Shown: one piece after another, positions 8,523-17,188 of the stretch | How the letters are laid out: each line of letters begins with the position of its first letter | Numbering within the stretch: position 1 is the first letter of the stretch | Origin: Bacillus marinisedimentorum | GTDB lineage: Bacteria; Bacillota; Bacilli; Bacillales; Bacillaceae_O | DNA: 64,000 bases | Assembly (NCBI RefSeq): GCF_001644195.2 | Contig: NZ_LWBL02000009.1 | Coordinates: forward strand, 38,524-102,523 | Direction of reading: 5' to 3' | The notes under the pieces: generated by a model | What the model was told of the DNA's origin: nothing | Database searches by the model: none | The model's input: the letters and a program-made list of their open reading frames with translations, nothing else | Translations under genes and position numbers: made by a program

Positions 8523-8855
8523 TTATTTATTGTCATTGTTGGCGCGGGCATTTCCGCCTTTTTCGCCGATTTCTTCGTAAAATTCGCGGTCATGGTTACG
8601 GGAAGTGGCTTCTCCGCCCTTCTCGCCAATTTCCTGATAAAATTCTTTGTCGTGGCTTTCAGCAGTTGCTTCTCCGCCTTTTTCACCAATCTCTTTGTAG
8701 AAGTCTTTGTCATGGCTTTCGGATGTCGCTTCTCCGCCTTTTTTACCGATTTCCTGATAGAATTCTTTATCGTGAGTGCGAGAAGTAGTTTCTCCGCCCT
8801 TACGTCCAGCTTCTTCAAGTGTCATGTCACGGTTATCGTCTTTTCTGTTTGCCAT
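8523..8855 (-). CDS. KGG-repeat general stress protein (five repeats)
   Basis: A 110-residue, very hydrophilic protein made of tandem 20-residue units, each of the form KGGEATSESHDKEFYQEIGE; five KGG motifs are present. This is the GsiB/con-10-like family of stress hydrophilins, thought to protect cell components during drying, starvation or salt stress. The ATG at 8855 (MANRKDD) follows AAGGAG by 11 nt; an upstream in-frame GTG is less likely. A SigB-type promoter precedes it (8908-8933). The paralogue at 20443-20649 has three repeats. Confidence 0.88.
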   Translation of the reverse strand: MANRKDDNRDMTLEEAGRKGGETTSRTHDKEFYQEIGKKGGEATSESHDKDFYKEIGEKGGEATAESHDKEFYQEIGEKGGEATSRNHDREFYEEIGEKGGNARANNDNK

Positions 8856-8907
8856 GATGAAATACACTCCTTTTTGTATAGTTTCTAGTTGATCCTACAG
8901 TAAGTGT

Positions 8908-8933
8908 TTACCACTTATTGGAATCTCCTAAAC
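8908..8933 (-). promoter_or_regulatory. SigB-type promoter for the five-repeat KGG gene
   Basis: On the minus strand GTTTAG (8928-8933), a 14-bp spacer and TGGTAA (8908-8913) resemble the general stress sigma-B consensus GTTTAA-N12-15-GGGWAW. The -10 end lies about 53 bp before the start codon. Confidence 0.65.
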
Positions 8934-9073
8934 ATCTGCATGCTGCTGAGACTTAGAAGATCCAGCAGAATCAACTTGGTACTATGTGTACCTCGTGATA
9001 ATGATTTCAAACATCAGGTGGGGATATTTGGGCATTTGAATAATAATTGAAAATCTCGAAAAAAAACTGCAAC

Positions 9074-9116
9074 AAAAAGTGCCTGGCAATTGCGACGCAA
9101 TTGCCAGGCACTTTTT
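9074..9116. terminator. Perfect 20-bp hairpin, bidirectional terminator and member of a dispersed palindrome family
   Basis: Left arm 9074-9093 and right arm 9097-9116 are perfectly complementary over 20 bp with a 3-nt loop; the arms begin AAAAAGTGCCTGG and end in a T-run. It directly abuts the stop codon of the oxidoreductase gene. The core CTGGCAATTG...CAATTGCCAG recurs at 23262-23281 and 36722-36767. Confidence 0.85.
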
Positions 9117-10556
9117 TCACAACATCCATTTCACGTAGTTTTTCAAGATCCGGTTCAGTGGGCCGTTGAACAGTTTTTGGCGCCAGTATTGGTCGGCTGC
9201 TTGCTGGATGATGGCTCCCCGGGTCGGGTAGGGGTGGATGACGCTGGAGATGGTTCCGATTTTGCGGTTGTGGTGTTTTGCGTATACGAGCTGCTGCATC
9301 CATGTGCTGGCGTCCTTCCCGGCGGCATGGGCTCCTAGTATGTTTCCTTTTTTATCGGTGATTACTTTCAAGAGGCCTTCTTTTTCTCTTGCTGTGATAA
9401 ACCGGTCCACATCCCCAGCTGCTGCTTTATACACCTCAATACTGCTGCCGTACTTAAGCCGCGCTTCTTTCTCCGTCAGTCCAAGGTGATAGATTTCCGG
9501 GTCTGTATACGTTACCCACGGCAAACTGTCGTAGCGCACTTTCCTGCTTAAACCGAACACTGCATTGCTTACGGCTATTTTACCCTCCATACCGGCGGCA
9601 TGTGTAAACATATACTTGCCGGTTACGTCGCCGACCGCGTATATATGCTTGTTTGAGGTCCGCATGCAGCGATCCACTTTCACATATCCGTTTTCCGTTT
9701 TAACGCCCGCTTTTTCCAGACACAGGCCATCTGTATTCGGAAGCCGCCCTGCTGCCAGGAAAAGTGCCTCTGCCCTTATTTCATCCGTTACACCATTCTG
9801 CTCGACGGTCAGAACCGTTTCGCCGTTCTCCCCTTTCACATGGATAATATTACATCCGAGCCTGATAGACAGCTCTTTCTCAAGTCGGCCTTTCACGCAC
9901 TGGACCACACCCCTGTCTTCCCCCGGCAGCAAGTTCTTCCCGATTTCAAGAACCGTGACACGGGCCCCGAGGCGGGCCAGGGCCTGCGAAACCTCAAGCC
10001 CTGTCGGCCCGGCCCCTACAGTCACGATCCGTTCGGGCAGTCTTTCGAGTGAAAACACGGTTTCATTCGTAATATAATGAATGGAGTCAAGTCCCGGGAT
10101 TTGTGGAATGAACGGCCTTGAACCTGTTGCAATGATAATCCGCCGCCCCCTGATGTGATGCTGCTCTTTTCCGTGAATTTCAATTATATGTTCATCCGCA
10201 AAGCAGGCACTTCCCTCATAAAAATCGACGCCCAACGCGGCAAACCGCTCTATACTGTCATGAGTCTGGATTTTAGCAATGGAAGCTTTAACCCGTTCCA
10301 TCGCCGCCTGAAAAGACGGTTTTCCGTCCATTTCCAAACCGAATTCAACTGCTGCCCTTCCGATGTCATAAACGGACCGGGCTGCTTCTATAAGCGCTTT
10401 TGACGGGACGCAGCCCGAGTGAAGACAATCACCACCCGGGTTCTTGCTCTTTTCAACTACAGCGACAGTCGCCCCGAGGCTCGCTGCCCCGGCAGCAACC
10501 GTCAGGCCCCCGGCACCGCCTCCGATTACGATCACCTGATATTCTTTCATATCCAT
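9117..10556 (-). CDS. MerA/Lpd-like pyridine nucleotide-disulfide oxidoreductase
   Basis: A 479-residue flavoprotein of the class I disulfide reductase family. It shows the FAD motif GGGAGG (12-17), the redox pair Cys44/Cys49 in GGDCLHSGCVPSK, an NAD(P)H motif TVGAGPTGLE and the FAD-binding IYAVGDV. Where dihydrolipoyl dehydrogenase has the active-site His-x4-Glu, this protein reads HPYPTRGA, so the usual glutamate is missing, and a basic C-terminal tail follows (QKLFNGPLNRILKNYVKWML). Homologues of this type are often encoded beside, or fused to, TVP38/DedA-type membrane proteins. It is the last gene of the ynj-like transport operon, 4 bp from its neighbour. The substrate is unknown; a disulfide, polysulfide or metal is possible. 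Confidence 0.8.
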   Translation of the reverse strand: MDMKEYQVIVIGGGAGGLTVAAGAASLGATVAVVEKSKNPGGDCLHSGCVPSKALIEAARSVYDIGRAAVEFGLEMDGKPSFQAAMERVKASIAKIQTHDSIERFAALGVDFYEGSACFADEHIIEIHGKEQHHIRGRRIIIATGSRPFIPQIPGLDSIHYITNETVFSLERLPERIVTVGAGPTGLEVSQALARLGARVTVLEIGKNLLPGEDRGVVQCVKGRLEKELSIRLGCNIIHVKGENGETVLTVEQNGVTDEIRAEALFLAAGRLPNTDGLCLEKAGVKTENGYVKVDRCMRTSNKHIYAVGDVTGKYMFTHAAGMEGKIAVSNAVFGLSRKVRYDSLPWVTYTDPEIYHLGLTEKEARLKYGSSIEVYKAAAGDVDRFITAREKEGLLKVITDKKGNILGAHAAGKDASTWMQQLVYAKHHNRKIGTISSVIHPYPTRGAIIQQAADQYWRQKLFNGPLNRILKNYVKWML

Positions 10557-10559
10557 GTC

Positions 10560-11144
10560 TTATCCTTTTAAAATCCGTTTCGCTTCCATCAGCCGCTGCA
10601 GCGATGTGAAGACTTCAACCGCCAGAAACATAAGTGTGATGGTTACAAGGAACTCAGGAAAAAGAATCATGAGTGTGAACAGGACGAACCCTTCTGTCCG
10701 TTCAGCAAGACCAGGCTGATAATAGAAAGATTTCATGCCGCTTTTTTCGGTTACGGCACCCACCGTCAGAAAAATAGTCATGGCGTAAATGATGGCTACA
10801 CTCAATAGGAGCAATGCCCACATCGCTTCAGGATATCGGAAAGCCAGACCCAGGATCACACTGATTTCCACAAGCCGGTCATAACTTACATCAAGAACCG
10901 TGCCAAACGTGGATGGCTTCGTCAGCCTTGCCATCGTGCCGTCTACCGCATCCAGAAAACCTGATAGCCACAAAACGGCCACTGCCCAGAGCGGCTGGCC
11001 CAAATAAATGAACAACCCGGATGATGCCCCGATAATAAATGCGATTGTTGTCACCTGGTTTGCACTGAGACCGAGATTCAACAGCCCCCTGCCCGTTTTC
11101 TCAATAGCCGGTTGAACTAGATGGCGTGCTCTTGTATCTAACAT
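10560..11144 (-). CDS. CDP-alcohol phosphatidyltransferase, YnjF-like
   Basis: The protein carries the CDP-alcohol phosphotransferase signature D-x2-DG-x2-AR-x8-G-x3-D-x3-D, seen here from DAVDGTMAR to VLDVSYD, and several membrane helices. Such enzymes move a phosphatidyl group from CDP-diacylglycerol onto an alcohol, or join CDP-linked head groups to lipids. In E. coli the ynj operon ends with the same family (YnjF). I choose ATG 11144 because AAAGGAAG is well spaced from it; the frame is open back to 11153. It overlaps the 3' end of the ABC ATPase gene by 44 bp, so the two are likely translationally linked. The acceptor alcohol is not predictable from sequence. Confidence 0.82.
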   Translation of the reverse strand: MLDTRARHLVQPAIEKTGRGLLNLGLSANQVTTIAFIIGASSGLFIYLGQPLWAVAVLWLSGFLDAVDGTMARLTKPSTFGTVLDVSYDRLVEISVILGLAFRYPEAMWALLLLSVAIIYAMTIFLTVGAVTEKSGMKSFYYQPGLAERTEGFVLFTLMILFPEFLVTITLMFLAVEVFTSLQRLMEAKRILKG

Positions 11145-12153
11145 TCCGCTCACTTCCTTTAATTTCCTGATGTTTATGTGCTTTCTTTACATAGAAATGC
11201 TGAACGTCACTGTTTTTAAAAGTGATGTAAACGTTGCTTCCCGTATCAAATTCCTGTTTGGAATGAACCATGACTTCCTGATTGAGTTGATTGACAATGA
11301 TATGGTAAAACGGCTGTCCGAACTTAAAAATGCGGTTTTCCACACGGGCCGGATAAGCCCTTCTGCCGGCCGTTCCAGTTGCTTCATCATCTGATAGGAC
11401 CAGCTGATCTGCAGGTACAAACCCTGTTTCCAGCTTCAGGCCTTCCGCAAACATTTCAGCTACGACGCTGCTTGCCGGCTGACGGCACACTTCCTCGGGC
11501 AGGCCGACCTGCTGGAACGCCCCCTCACTCATGATGGCGATGCGGTCTCCCATCGTCATGGCTTCCTCCCGGTCATGTGTGACGAATAAGGCGGTCACGC
11601 CTTCTTCCTTGAGGACGTTCCTGACCCATTGCCTCAAGGAGATACGAAGGGTGGGATCGAGACTGCTGAACGGTTCATCAAGGAGCAGCAAGGATGGATT
11701 CATGATCAACGCCCTTGCCAGTGCGACCCGCTGCTGCTGACCCCCTGACAATTGACTCGGATACCGTTTGGCGAGTTCGGCAAGCTCCACTTTTTCAAGC
11801 ATCGCCATCCCGCGTGTCATCCGTTCCTTTTTCAAAGCCCGGTTTTTCCCGTGTTTTAATCCGTATGTGACGTTTTCAAGGACGTTCATATGCGGAAACA
11901 ACAGCGGCTGCTGGAACATCATGACGACCGGACGTTTTTCGGTGCTGACTCCTGTGATGTCCTTTCCATCAAGGGAAATGGAACCGGAAGTCGCCTCTTC
12001 CAGTCCGGCCAGGCATCTGAGGAAAGTCGATTTCCCGCATCCTGAAGGGCCGACAAGGCTGATAATGGACCCTTTGGCGATTTCAAGGTCCAGAGATGAA
12101 AAGACCGGCTGATGTGAATATTTTTTTGTTAAGCCTTTGATTTTGACAAACAT
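11101..12153 (-). CDS. ABC transporter ATPase, YnjD-like
   Basis: A 350-residue nucleotide-binding subunit of the PotA/ThiQ type. Walker A GPSGCGKST, signature LSGGQQQRVALARAL, Walker B LLLLDEP and the switch His in VTHDREEAM are all intact. The C-terminal 120 residues form a TOBE-like domain. It should power the two permeases encoded just upstream, importing the ligand caught by the YnjB-like lipoprotein. The ribosome binding site AAAGGAAGAGG is good. The last residues run into the coding region of the CDP-alcohol enzyme. Confidence 0.88.
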   Translation of the reverse strand: MFVKIKGLTKKYSHQPVFSSLDLEIAKGSIISLVGPSGCGKSTFLRCLAGLEEATSGSISLDGKDITGVSTEKRPVVMMFQQPLLFPHMNVLENVTYGLKHGKNRALKKERMTRGMAMLEKVELAELAKRYPSQLSGGQQQRVALARALIMNPSLLLLDEPFSSLDPTLRISLRQWVRNVLKEEGVTALFVTHDREEAMTMGDRIAIMSEGAFQQVGLPEEVCRQPASSVVAEMFAEGLKLETGFVPADQLVLSDDEATGTAGRRAYPARVENRIFKFGQPFYHIIVNQLNQEVMVHSKQEFDTGSNVYITFKNSDVQHFYVKKAHKHQEIKGSERNVRYKSTPSSSTGY

Positions 12154-12167
12154 TTGCCTCTTCCTTT

Positions 12168-12965
12168 CTATGGTCTTTTTACCAGCTGTAAGTAAACTTG
12201 AATGGCTCCTTCAAAAATGGTGAGAAATAATATAGGCAGCAATGCGAAAACGGCGGAAAAACCTGCGATGACCGCTTCATCAGCGCTGTTGAAGTAAGGG
12301 TAATAAATCATCGGCAGCGTCGTCACCTGCCCGCCGCCGATTATGGCAGTGAGAACATACTGGCTCAGTGAAATGACAAAGACGAGCAAAGCCGTGCTTC
12401 TGATGCTCGGGAGCAATAACGGGAACGTGACGGTCCAAAATGCGGCCCCTTTTTGCGCCCCCAATGTCGCCGCCTGTTCATTCCATTCAATGCTTAACCT
12501 GTCAAATCCGGCTTTAAGCATCCTGATGGCGTATGGGAGAGTCGGAAGCAGATGGATCAGGATGACTCCAGCCATCCTATCGGCGAGCCCCAGCCTGATC
12601 ATCGTCAAATGCATCCCCATCGCAATCGCCAAAACAGGTATCAGGATGGGCATGAGCAATACCGATTCAATAAACGTTTTTCCTTTGAAGTTATACCTGC
12701 TCAATGCACCGGCGGCCGGAATGGCGAGCAAAAAATTCAACACAACGACTGCTGTACCGATTATGATGGTCGTCTTGATGGAGTCAACAATGTCCGGATC
12801 TGTAAATATAATATGCCAGGCTCTGAAATCAATCTTGTCAGGTTTCCATTGCGGCCATGCCCATCCAAAACTGATGCTTTTAATGAGCAGCAGCAGGAAA
12901 GGTGCCACAAAAACCAGGAAGAAAACAAGTAGCATCGCAAATTGTTTCCCGTTTATCCTATTCAA
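12168..12965 (-). CDS. ABC transporter permease, YnjC C-terminal-half-like
   Basis: An inner-membrane permease with about six helices and a cytoplasmic loop of the type EQAATLGAQKGAAFWTVTFPLLLPSI, which docks on the ATPase. A strong GGGAGGAGG lies 7 nt before a TTG at 12965, and that TTG overlaps the upstream stop in the form TTGA, so I use it rather than the ATG at 13001. In E. coli YnjC is a single long protein with two permease halves; here the halves are separate genes. Confidence 0.83.
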   Translation of the reverse strand: MNRINGKQFAMLLVFFLVFVAPFLLLLIKSISFGWAWPQWKPDKIDFRAWHIIFTDPDIVDSIKTTIIIGTAVVVLNFLLAIPAAGALSRYNFKGKTFIESVLLMPILIPVLAIAMGMHLTMIRLGLADRMAGVILIHLLPTLPYAIRMLKAGFDRLSIEWNEQAATLGAQKGAAFWTVTFPLLLPSIRSTALLVFVISLSQYVLTAIIGGGQVTTLPMIYYPYFNSADEAVIAGFSAVFALLPILFLTIFEGAIQVYLQLVKRP

Positions 12966-13831
12966 CTGCGTGCCTCCTCCCTGCTCCACCTTTTGCGCCA
13001 TTTATGCGTCAGGCTGAGCAATAAAACACTGCCAGCCACCGTAACAATCGACAAACAGATCATAAGTGCCTGTGCAATCGGACGGTTTATCCAGCTGCCC
13101 TCATAAAACCACTGGAAAGCGAGGATCGGCAGCATTTTTGGATAGGTGACGCCAAGTAAAGCCGGCACCTCGAATGCTCCCATAATAAACGAAAATAAAA
13201 TAAGTCCAATTTCAAGAAGAACAGGCCACATCCATGGGAACTCCACCGTCCTCCATACTTTCCAGCCGCTGCCGCCGAGCGTCCTGACAACATCTTCATA
13301 TCGGAAGTCAAGCTCCTGATAGCCGGGCAATAGCATAAGAATAACAAACGGGATTTCCTTCCACATATAAGTTAAAATGACTCCTATATAGTATGGGTCG
13401 TTAACCAGAATCGGGAATCCACCCATATCAGATATTATGCCGACTTCAAATAAAACGGATGAAAACCAACCGCTCGGTGCAAAAAGCACAAAAACAAGAT
13501 AAGCCGCCACAAAGTGGGGAATAAGCATCGGAAACCAGGCCATGAACTTCCAAAAATCTTTGCTGAACAATTTGAACATCATCCTTGTCAGCAGCACGCC
13601 GACAACGATGGAAAGGGCCGTCGATATGAAGGCCACTTGCAAACTGATCAAAAGGGAGTCAATGAATTCCCTGTCTTCAAACAAGGCATTGTAATTGGCA
13701 AGCGGCGAAGAGGGAGAAAGACTCTCCGCTCCCGCCATGAACAATCCGTATCCTACTATTAATAGTACAAATAATAAAGCGGGTGCAACATACAGGTACG
13801 GTTTGGATTTTTTATGGCTGTACGACTTCAT
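12962..13831 (-). CDS. ABC transporter permease, YnjC N-terminal-half-like
   Basis: About six membrane segments are visible, with the docking loop YEDVVRTLGGSGWKVWRTVEFP. Start ATG 13831 (MKSYSHKK) follows AAGGAG by 10 nt and overlaps the end of the YnjB-like gene by 20 bp; an upstream in-frame ATG at 13873 has no site. It pairs with the following permease to form the membrane channel. Confidence 0.83.
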   Translation of the reverse strand: MKSYSHKKSKPYLYVAPALLFVLLIVGYGLFMAGAESLSPSSPLANYNALFEDREFIDSLLISLQVAFISTALSIVVGVLLTRMMFKLFSKDFWKFMAWFPMLIPHFVAAYLVFVLFAPSGWFSSVLFEVGIISDMGGFPILVNDPYYIGVILTYMWKEIPFVILMLLPGYQELDFRYEDVVRTLGGSGWKVWRTVEFPWMWPVLLEIGLILFSFIMGAFEVPALLGVTYPKMLPILAFQWFYEGSWINRPIAQALMICLSIVTVAGSVLLLSLTHKWRKRWSREEARS

Positions 13832-15035
13832 TCTCCCAATGCTCCTTAATCCAGTCAGCATATCTGGCATCAAGTTCAGGCAGGATATCTTCAGCTGTCA
13901 CGGTCGTTTCGCCGCCCAGTTCTTCCATTCGCTGAAGTTGTTCATCCATCAATTTTCCCGGATCGATGACTGAACCTTCTCCCCACATAGCCGGGGCAAG
14001 CTTGGCGATTTGCGCTTCCGGCGAAAGCATGAAGTTGATTGCCGTCATGGCTGCTGCTTCATTTGGACTGTTGAACGGGATGCTCAAATAATGGGTGTTT
14101 CCGATTGACCCCGGGTCGATCACAAGCGTTTCCGTTGTCTCCGGAAATACGCCGTCCTCAATCAAACTTGCTGTGCGGCGCTCATTGAACCCCATTGTAA
14201 AATCCACTTCCCCGTTTGCATACAATTGATCCAGCTTCGCAAGTGTTTCCGGGTAGGTCTTTCCGTCCCGCCATAGCGAACCTTCCATTTCGTTGAGCCT
14301 ATCCCACGCCTCTGCGCCGTTTTCCTTAAGCCATTTTTCTTCATAGCCATTTTGAAGGACATCTTCTTTGCCTTGAATGTCATATAAAAGATGGCGCACA
14401 AACGCATTTCCGGTAAAATCCGATACATTCGGATATGTGAACCGGCCGGGATTATCTTCAATCCATTGCTTGAGTGCCGTAAAGTCAGCAGGAGGATCGC
14501 TTACTTTTGCCGCATCATAGTTGAGCACAAACTGGACTTTGCCCCACGGCGCTTCCAGGCCATCAATGCTGGTCCCCATATCATTGTTGACATATGGCTT
14601 GTCTTCGCCGATATAGTCCTGGAGATTCGGCAATTTTGGAGCGAAGGCTCCGTATAACAGGCTGTTCTCTTTCGCCGTCTTGAAATTCTCGCCGTTGATC
14701 CAGATGATATCCATCGTTCCATCATCTTTCCCCGCTTTTTTCTCTGTCATCAACTTGGAAAGAAAGTCTGCGGTGTCCATCGGATGCCTTTTCAGCGTGA
14801 TATTGTGTTCATCTTTCAAGCGCGGTGCGACCCATTCATCTATATAAGTGTTGATGCCGTCATCTCCACCCCACATGAAAATGTGGACTTCAGACCCGCT
14901 CGCCTCTTCGGTTATCTCTTCCCAATCCGCTTCAAGCAGGTCCGGTTTTGATTGTGATTCGTCTTTTTCTTCAGCCGAACTGCACGCTGCGAGCAGCATT
15001 GCCAAAATGAGTATCATTAATAGTAGTTTCTTCAT
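13812..15035 (-). CDS. YnjB-like solute-binding lipoprotein
   Basis: A 407-residue extracellular binding protein with signal and lipobox LLAAC (lipid anchor at Cys18). Many positions match my memory of E. coli YnjB: an MWGGDDGIN block, DIIWINGENFKT, EAPWGKVQF, FTGNAF, LWRDGKTYPE, and GNTHYLSIPFNSPNEAA. The similarity runs the length of the protein, so orthology to YnjB is a confident family call. The ligand of YnjB is not known. First gene of operon II (ynjB-ynjC1-ynjC2-ynjD-ynjF-oxidoreductase); an FNR-type site lies upstream at 15254-15269. Confidence 0.88.
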   Translation of the reverse strand: MKKLLLMILILAMLLAACSSAEEKDESQSKPDLLEADWEEITEEASGSEVHIFMWGGDDGINTYIDEWVAPRLKDEHNITLKRHPMDTADFLSKLMTEKKAGKDDGTMDIIWINGENFKTAKENSLLYGAFAPKLPNLQDYIGEDKPYVNNDMGTSIDGLEAPWGKVQFVLNYDAAKVSDPPADFTALKQWIEDNPGRFTYPNVSDFTGNAFVRHLLYDIQGKEDVLQNGYEEKWLKENGAEAWDRLNEMEGSLWRDGKTYPETLAKLDQLYANGEVDFTMGFNERRTASLIEDGVFPETTETLVIDPGSIGNTHYLSIPFNSPNEAAAMTAINFMLSPEAQIAKLAPAMWGEGSVIDPGKLMDEQLQRMEELGGETTVTAEDILPELDARYADWIKEHWENEVVQP

Positions 15036-15253
15036 TTCTGTGCCCCTTTTTTGTTTTTCGTATAGGTGTACAAGCCTTCCATCGCCCCAGGCCGCAGTTG
15101 CCCTCTATAATTTCCAATCAAGAAATAGCATCCTCAATATCAATCTATGAATGTTAAAAACAATTGAAATAGTGCCGGGAGTTGCCTCCATCGCTCATTA
15201 TACAAAAAACTTACAGATAAATATCGCTTTTTATCAGGTTCAATTGATTTTTT

Positions 15254-15269
15254 TGTGAAGTTTGTCACT
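15254..15269 (-). promoter_or_regulatory. FNR-type site upstream of the YnjB-like operon
   Basis: TGTGA-AGTTTG-TCACT matches the Bacillus Fnr consensus TGTGA-N6-TCACT exactly. A possible -10 (GATAAA on the minus strand, 15230-15235) lies about 26 bp downstream of its centre. The start codon is about 225 bp away, so a long leader is implied. The rest of 15036-15313 shows no gene. Confidence 0.55.
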
Positions 15270-15312
15270 ATAAGCCATTGAAAAACTTCTAGATCGGCTA
15301 CTCCCTTCAAAT

Positions 15313-15340
15313 GAAAAGCGCCCGGCAAAAAGCCGAGCGC
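15313..15340 (-). terminator. Terminator separating the two halves of the ynj-like cluster
   Basis: On the minus strand GCGCTCGGC pairs with GCCGGGCGC across TTTTT and is followed by TTTTC. It ends operon I after the TVP38 gene. Confidence 0.7.
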
Positions 15341-15423
15341 CCCGCGAAACTTTAATCTGCCGAATCTCTCATTACCAGGACGCCCTGGATAAATACGGCA
15401 AAGTGGAAAGCCGCTTTTTATTG

Positions 15424-16128
15424 CTACTGTTTAAGTTCTTCCATATTGATTCCTTTTTTCTTGGCGATATACTTTGGAATCAAAGATACAAGGAACAGGA
15501 TGGTGCCAGCTGCCGCAAATTCAAGCAGAAGTTTAGTAGAGAAACCTTCAGCTACGATTTGGCCGGCCATGTATGCGTAAATGAATGCGCCAGGAGCCAT
15601 GGTGATCAATGAAACGATAGAAAATTTAACAAAGGATAGGCTCGTTACGCCGTACGCATAGTTCTGGACGTTGTACGGGAATACCGGTACCAGGCGGGTC
15701 AGAATCAAGAAGCTTTCACCATTTTTCTCAACGCCCTGGTCAATCTTTTTGAAAACCGCATTGTCTTTAAACTTATTGACGATTATACCTCTTGCCACGT
15801 ACTTCGCAATCAAGAAAGCGGCCATTGCGCCGATTGTTGCGCCGATCAAGGCGAGCAAGCCGCCTTTGATTGAACCAAACGTGATGCCGGCCACAATGGT
15901 CAAGAGTGATGCCGGAAGCATGAATACCGCTACTGCTACGAATACGAGCAAGAATACAATATATCCGAAGACCCCAAAGCCTTCAAACCAGGCCTGCATC
16001 GCTTTTACATCCTTCAACTGTTCGAGGATTCCCGTCTGCCAGGCAATCAGGAATACGGCGGCGATTGCTCCGATTACGGCCAGAAGCTTAAGCGGGCTGC
16101 CTTTTTTTGCCTTTGCTGTATTTGCCAT
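15424..16128 (-). CDS. TVP38/TMEM64 (VTT-domain) membrane protein, YdjX/YdjZ-like
   Basis: A 234-residue membrane protein of the DedA/VTT superfamily with about six hydrophobic segments. The family blocks are clear: a GxTFGxxxGxxLALIGATIGA re-entrant helix region and LTRLVPVFPYNVQNYAYGVT. VTT proteins are linked to lipid scrambling or transport across the membrane. E. coli encodes two members, YdjX and YdjZ, at the head of the ydj-ynj operon; here one copy sits 17 bp after the sulfurtransferase gene. Its pairing with a MerA-like flavoprotein nearby also recalls fused proteins of cyanobacteria. Confidence 0.86.
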   Translation of the reverse strand: MANTAKAKKGSPLKLLAVIGAIAAVFLIAWQTGILEQLKDVKAMQAWFEGFGVFGYIVFLLVFVAVAVFMLPASLLTIVAGITFGSIKGGLLALIGATIGAMAAFLIAKYVARGIIVNKFKDNAVFKKIDQGVEKNGESFLILTRLVPVFPYNVQNYAYGVTSLSFVKFSIVSLITMAPGAFIYAYMAGQIVAEGFSTKLLLEFAAAGTILFLVSLIPKYIAKKKGINMEELKQ

Positions 16129-16145
16129 TATAATCGACTCCTATT

Positions 16146-17132
16146 TTAGAATTCACCGTTTTCAGTACGGTCGATGATGTCCTGGTTGCCTTTTTCGTAA
16201 GCCTGGTAGCTCCATTCAATCCATGATCCATCATAGTTTAGTGCATCTTCGTAGCCAAGGATCTGTGTCAAGACGAACCATGTGTAAGCGGAACGTACAC
16301 CAGACTGGCAATAAGGGATAAGCTGCTTGCCGGAATCAGTATACTCTTTGTAGATTTCTTCAAGTTCTTCTTTTGACTTGAATGTACCTTCTTCGGTTGT
16401 TGCAGCAGAGTACTGAAGCCATTTGGCCCCTTTAATTTTGCCAGGGCCGAATGCACCTTTCTTCGTGTCGCTGCCTGTTTCTTCATCCTCACCGCGCGTA
16501 TCGATAATGATATAATCGTCGTTATCGACTGCTTTAGTTACCAATTCAAGGCTTGCATTGAATGCATCTGGATTGTAATCAGGAGCTTTGTAGTCTGTTG
16601 TTTCACGGTCGCCGATTTTAGCCGGCTCCGCAGTTTCATAGCCTGCACCGAGCCATACCGGCATACCTCCATCAAGCATGCGCACATCATCATGGCCAAG
16701 CATTTTCAGCTGCCAGAACACGCGGGCTGAGTCATGCTGATCGTTGCCAGCATACGTGACGATTGTTGTGTCTTCTTTCACCCCGAAATCACTCAGCAGC
16801 TTTTCCATTTCTTCTTTCGTGTTGGCCATGCCGTCGTAATCGAATGCCTCTGTTCCCGAGTAATCAGGACGCCATACAACGAATGAATCCGGAATGGCCT
16901 CTTTTGATTCCATCGTGCCGATGACTACAACGTCTTCTTTATTTTCATCAAGCAACTCTTTCAGCGCTTCAGCCGTGATCAGTGCTTTCGGGTTCGCATA
17001 TTCAGTGATCTTTTCCTGCTGGGCGGAAAGGTTCACTTCCTTGCTTTTGACAGCAGTGACATTTTGGTAAACAAAGAACCCGACAATCAGGAGAGCGACA
17101 ACTGATACACTTGCAACCAGTTTTTTGTTCAT
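16146..17132 (-). CDS. Exported two-domain sulfurtransferase, YnjE-like
   Basis: A 328-residue rhodanese-type sulfurtransferase with an N-terminal signal or membrane anchor (residues 4-22), so it acts outside the membrane. The first rhodanese domain (about 45-165) lacks a catalytic cysteine; the second (about 195-315) has Cys275 in CQSGVRS. This inactive-active layout is typical of thiosulfate:cyanide sulfurtransferases. E. coli YnjE is an exported sulfurtransferase of the same operon, though with three domains, so this is a shorter relative. It would hand sulfane sulfur from thiosulfate or a similar donor to an unknown acceptor. Confidence 0.85.
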   Translation of the reverse strand: MNKKLVASVSVVALLIVGFFVYQNVTAVKSKEVNLSAQQEKITEYANPKALITAEALKELLDENKEDVVVIGTMESKEAIPDSFVVWRPDYSGTEAFDYDGMANTKEEMEKLLSDFGVKEDTTIVTYAGNDQHDSARVFWQLKMLGHDDVRMLDGGMPVWLGAGYETAEPAKIGDRETTDYKAPDYNPDAFNASLELVTKAVDNDDYIIIDTRGEDEETGSDTKKGAFGPGKIKGAKWLQYSAATTEEGTFKSKEELEEIYKEYTDSGKQLIPYCQSGVRSAYTWFVLTQILGYEDALNYDGSWIEWSYQAYEKGNQDIIDRTENGEF

Positions 17133-17188
17133 TTTGAGAACCCCCGTTTAAATGATTATTATAAAAATTGTAGGATTACCGAGTGTGA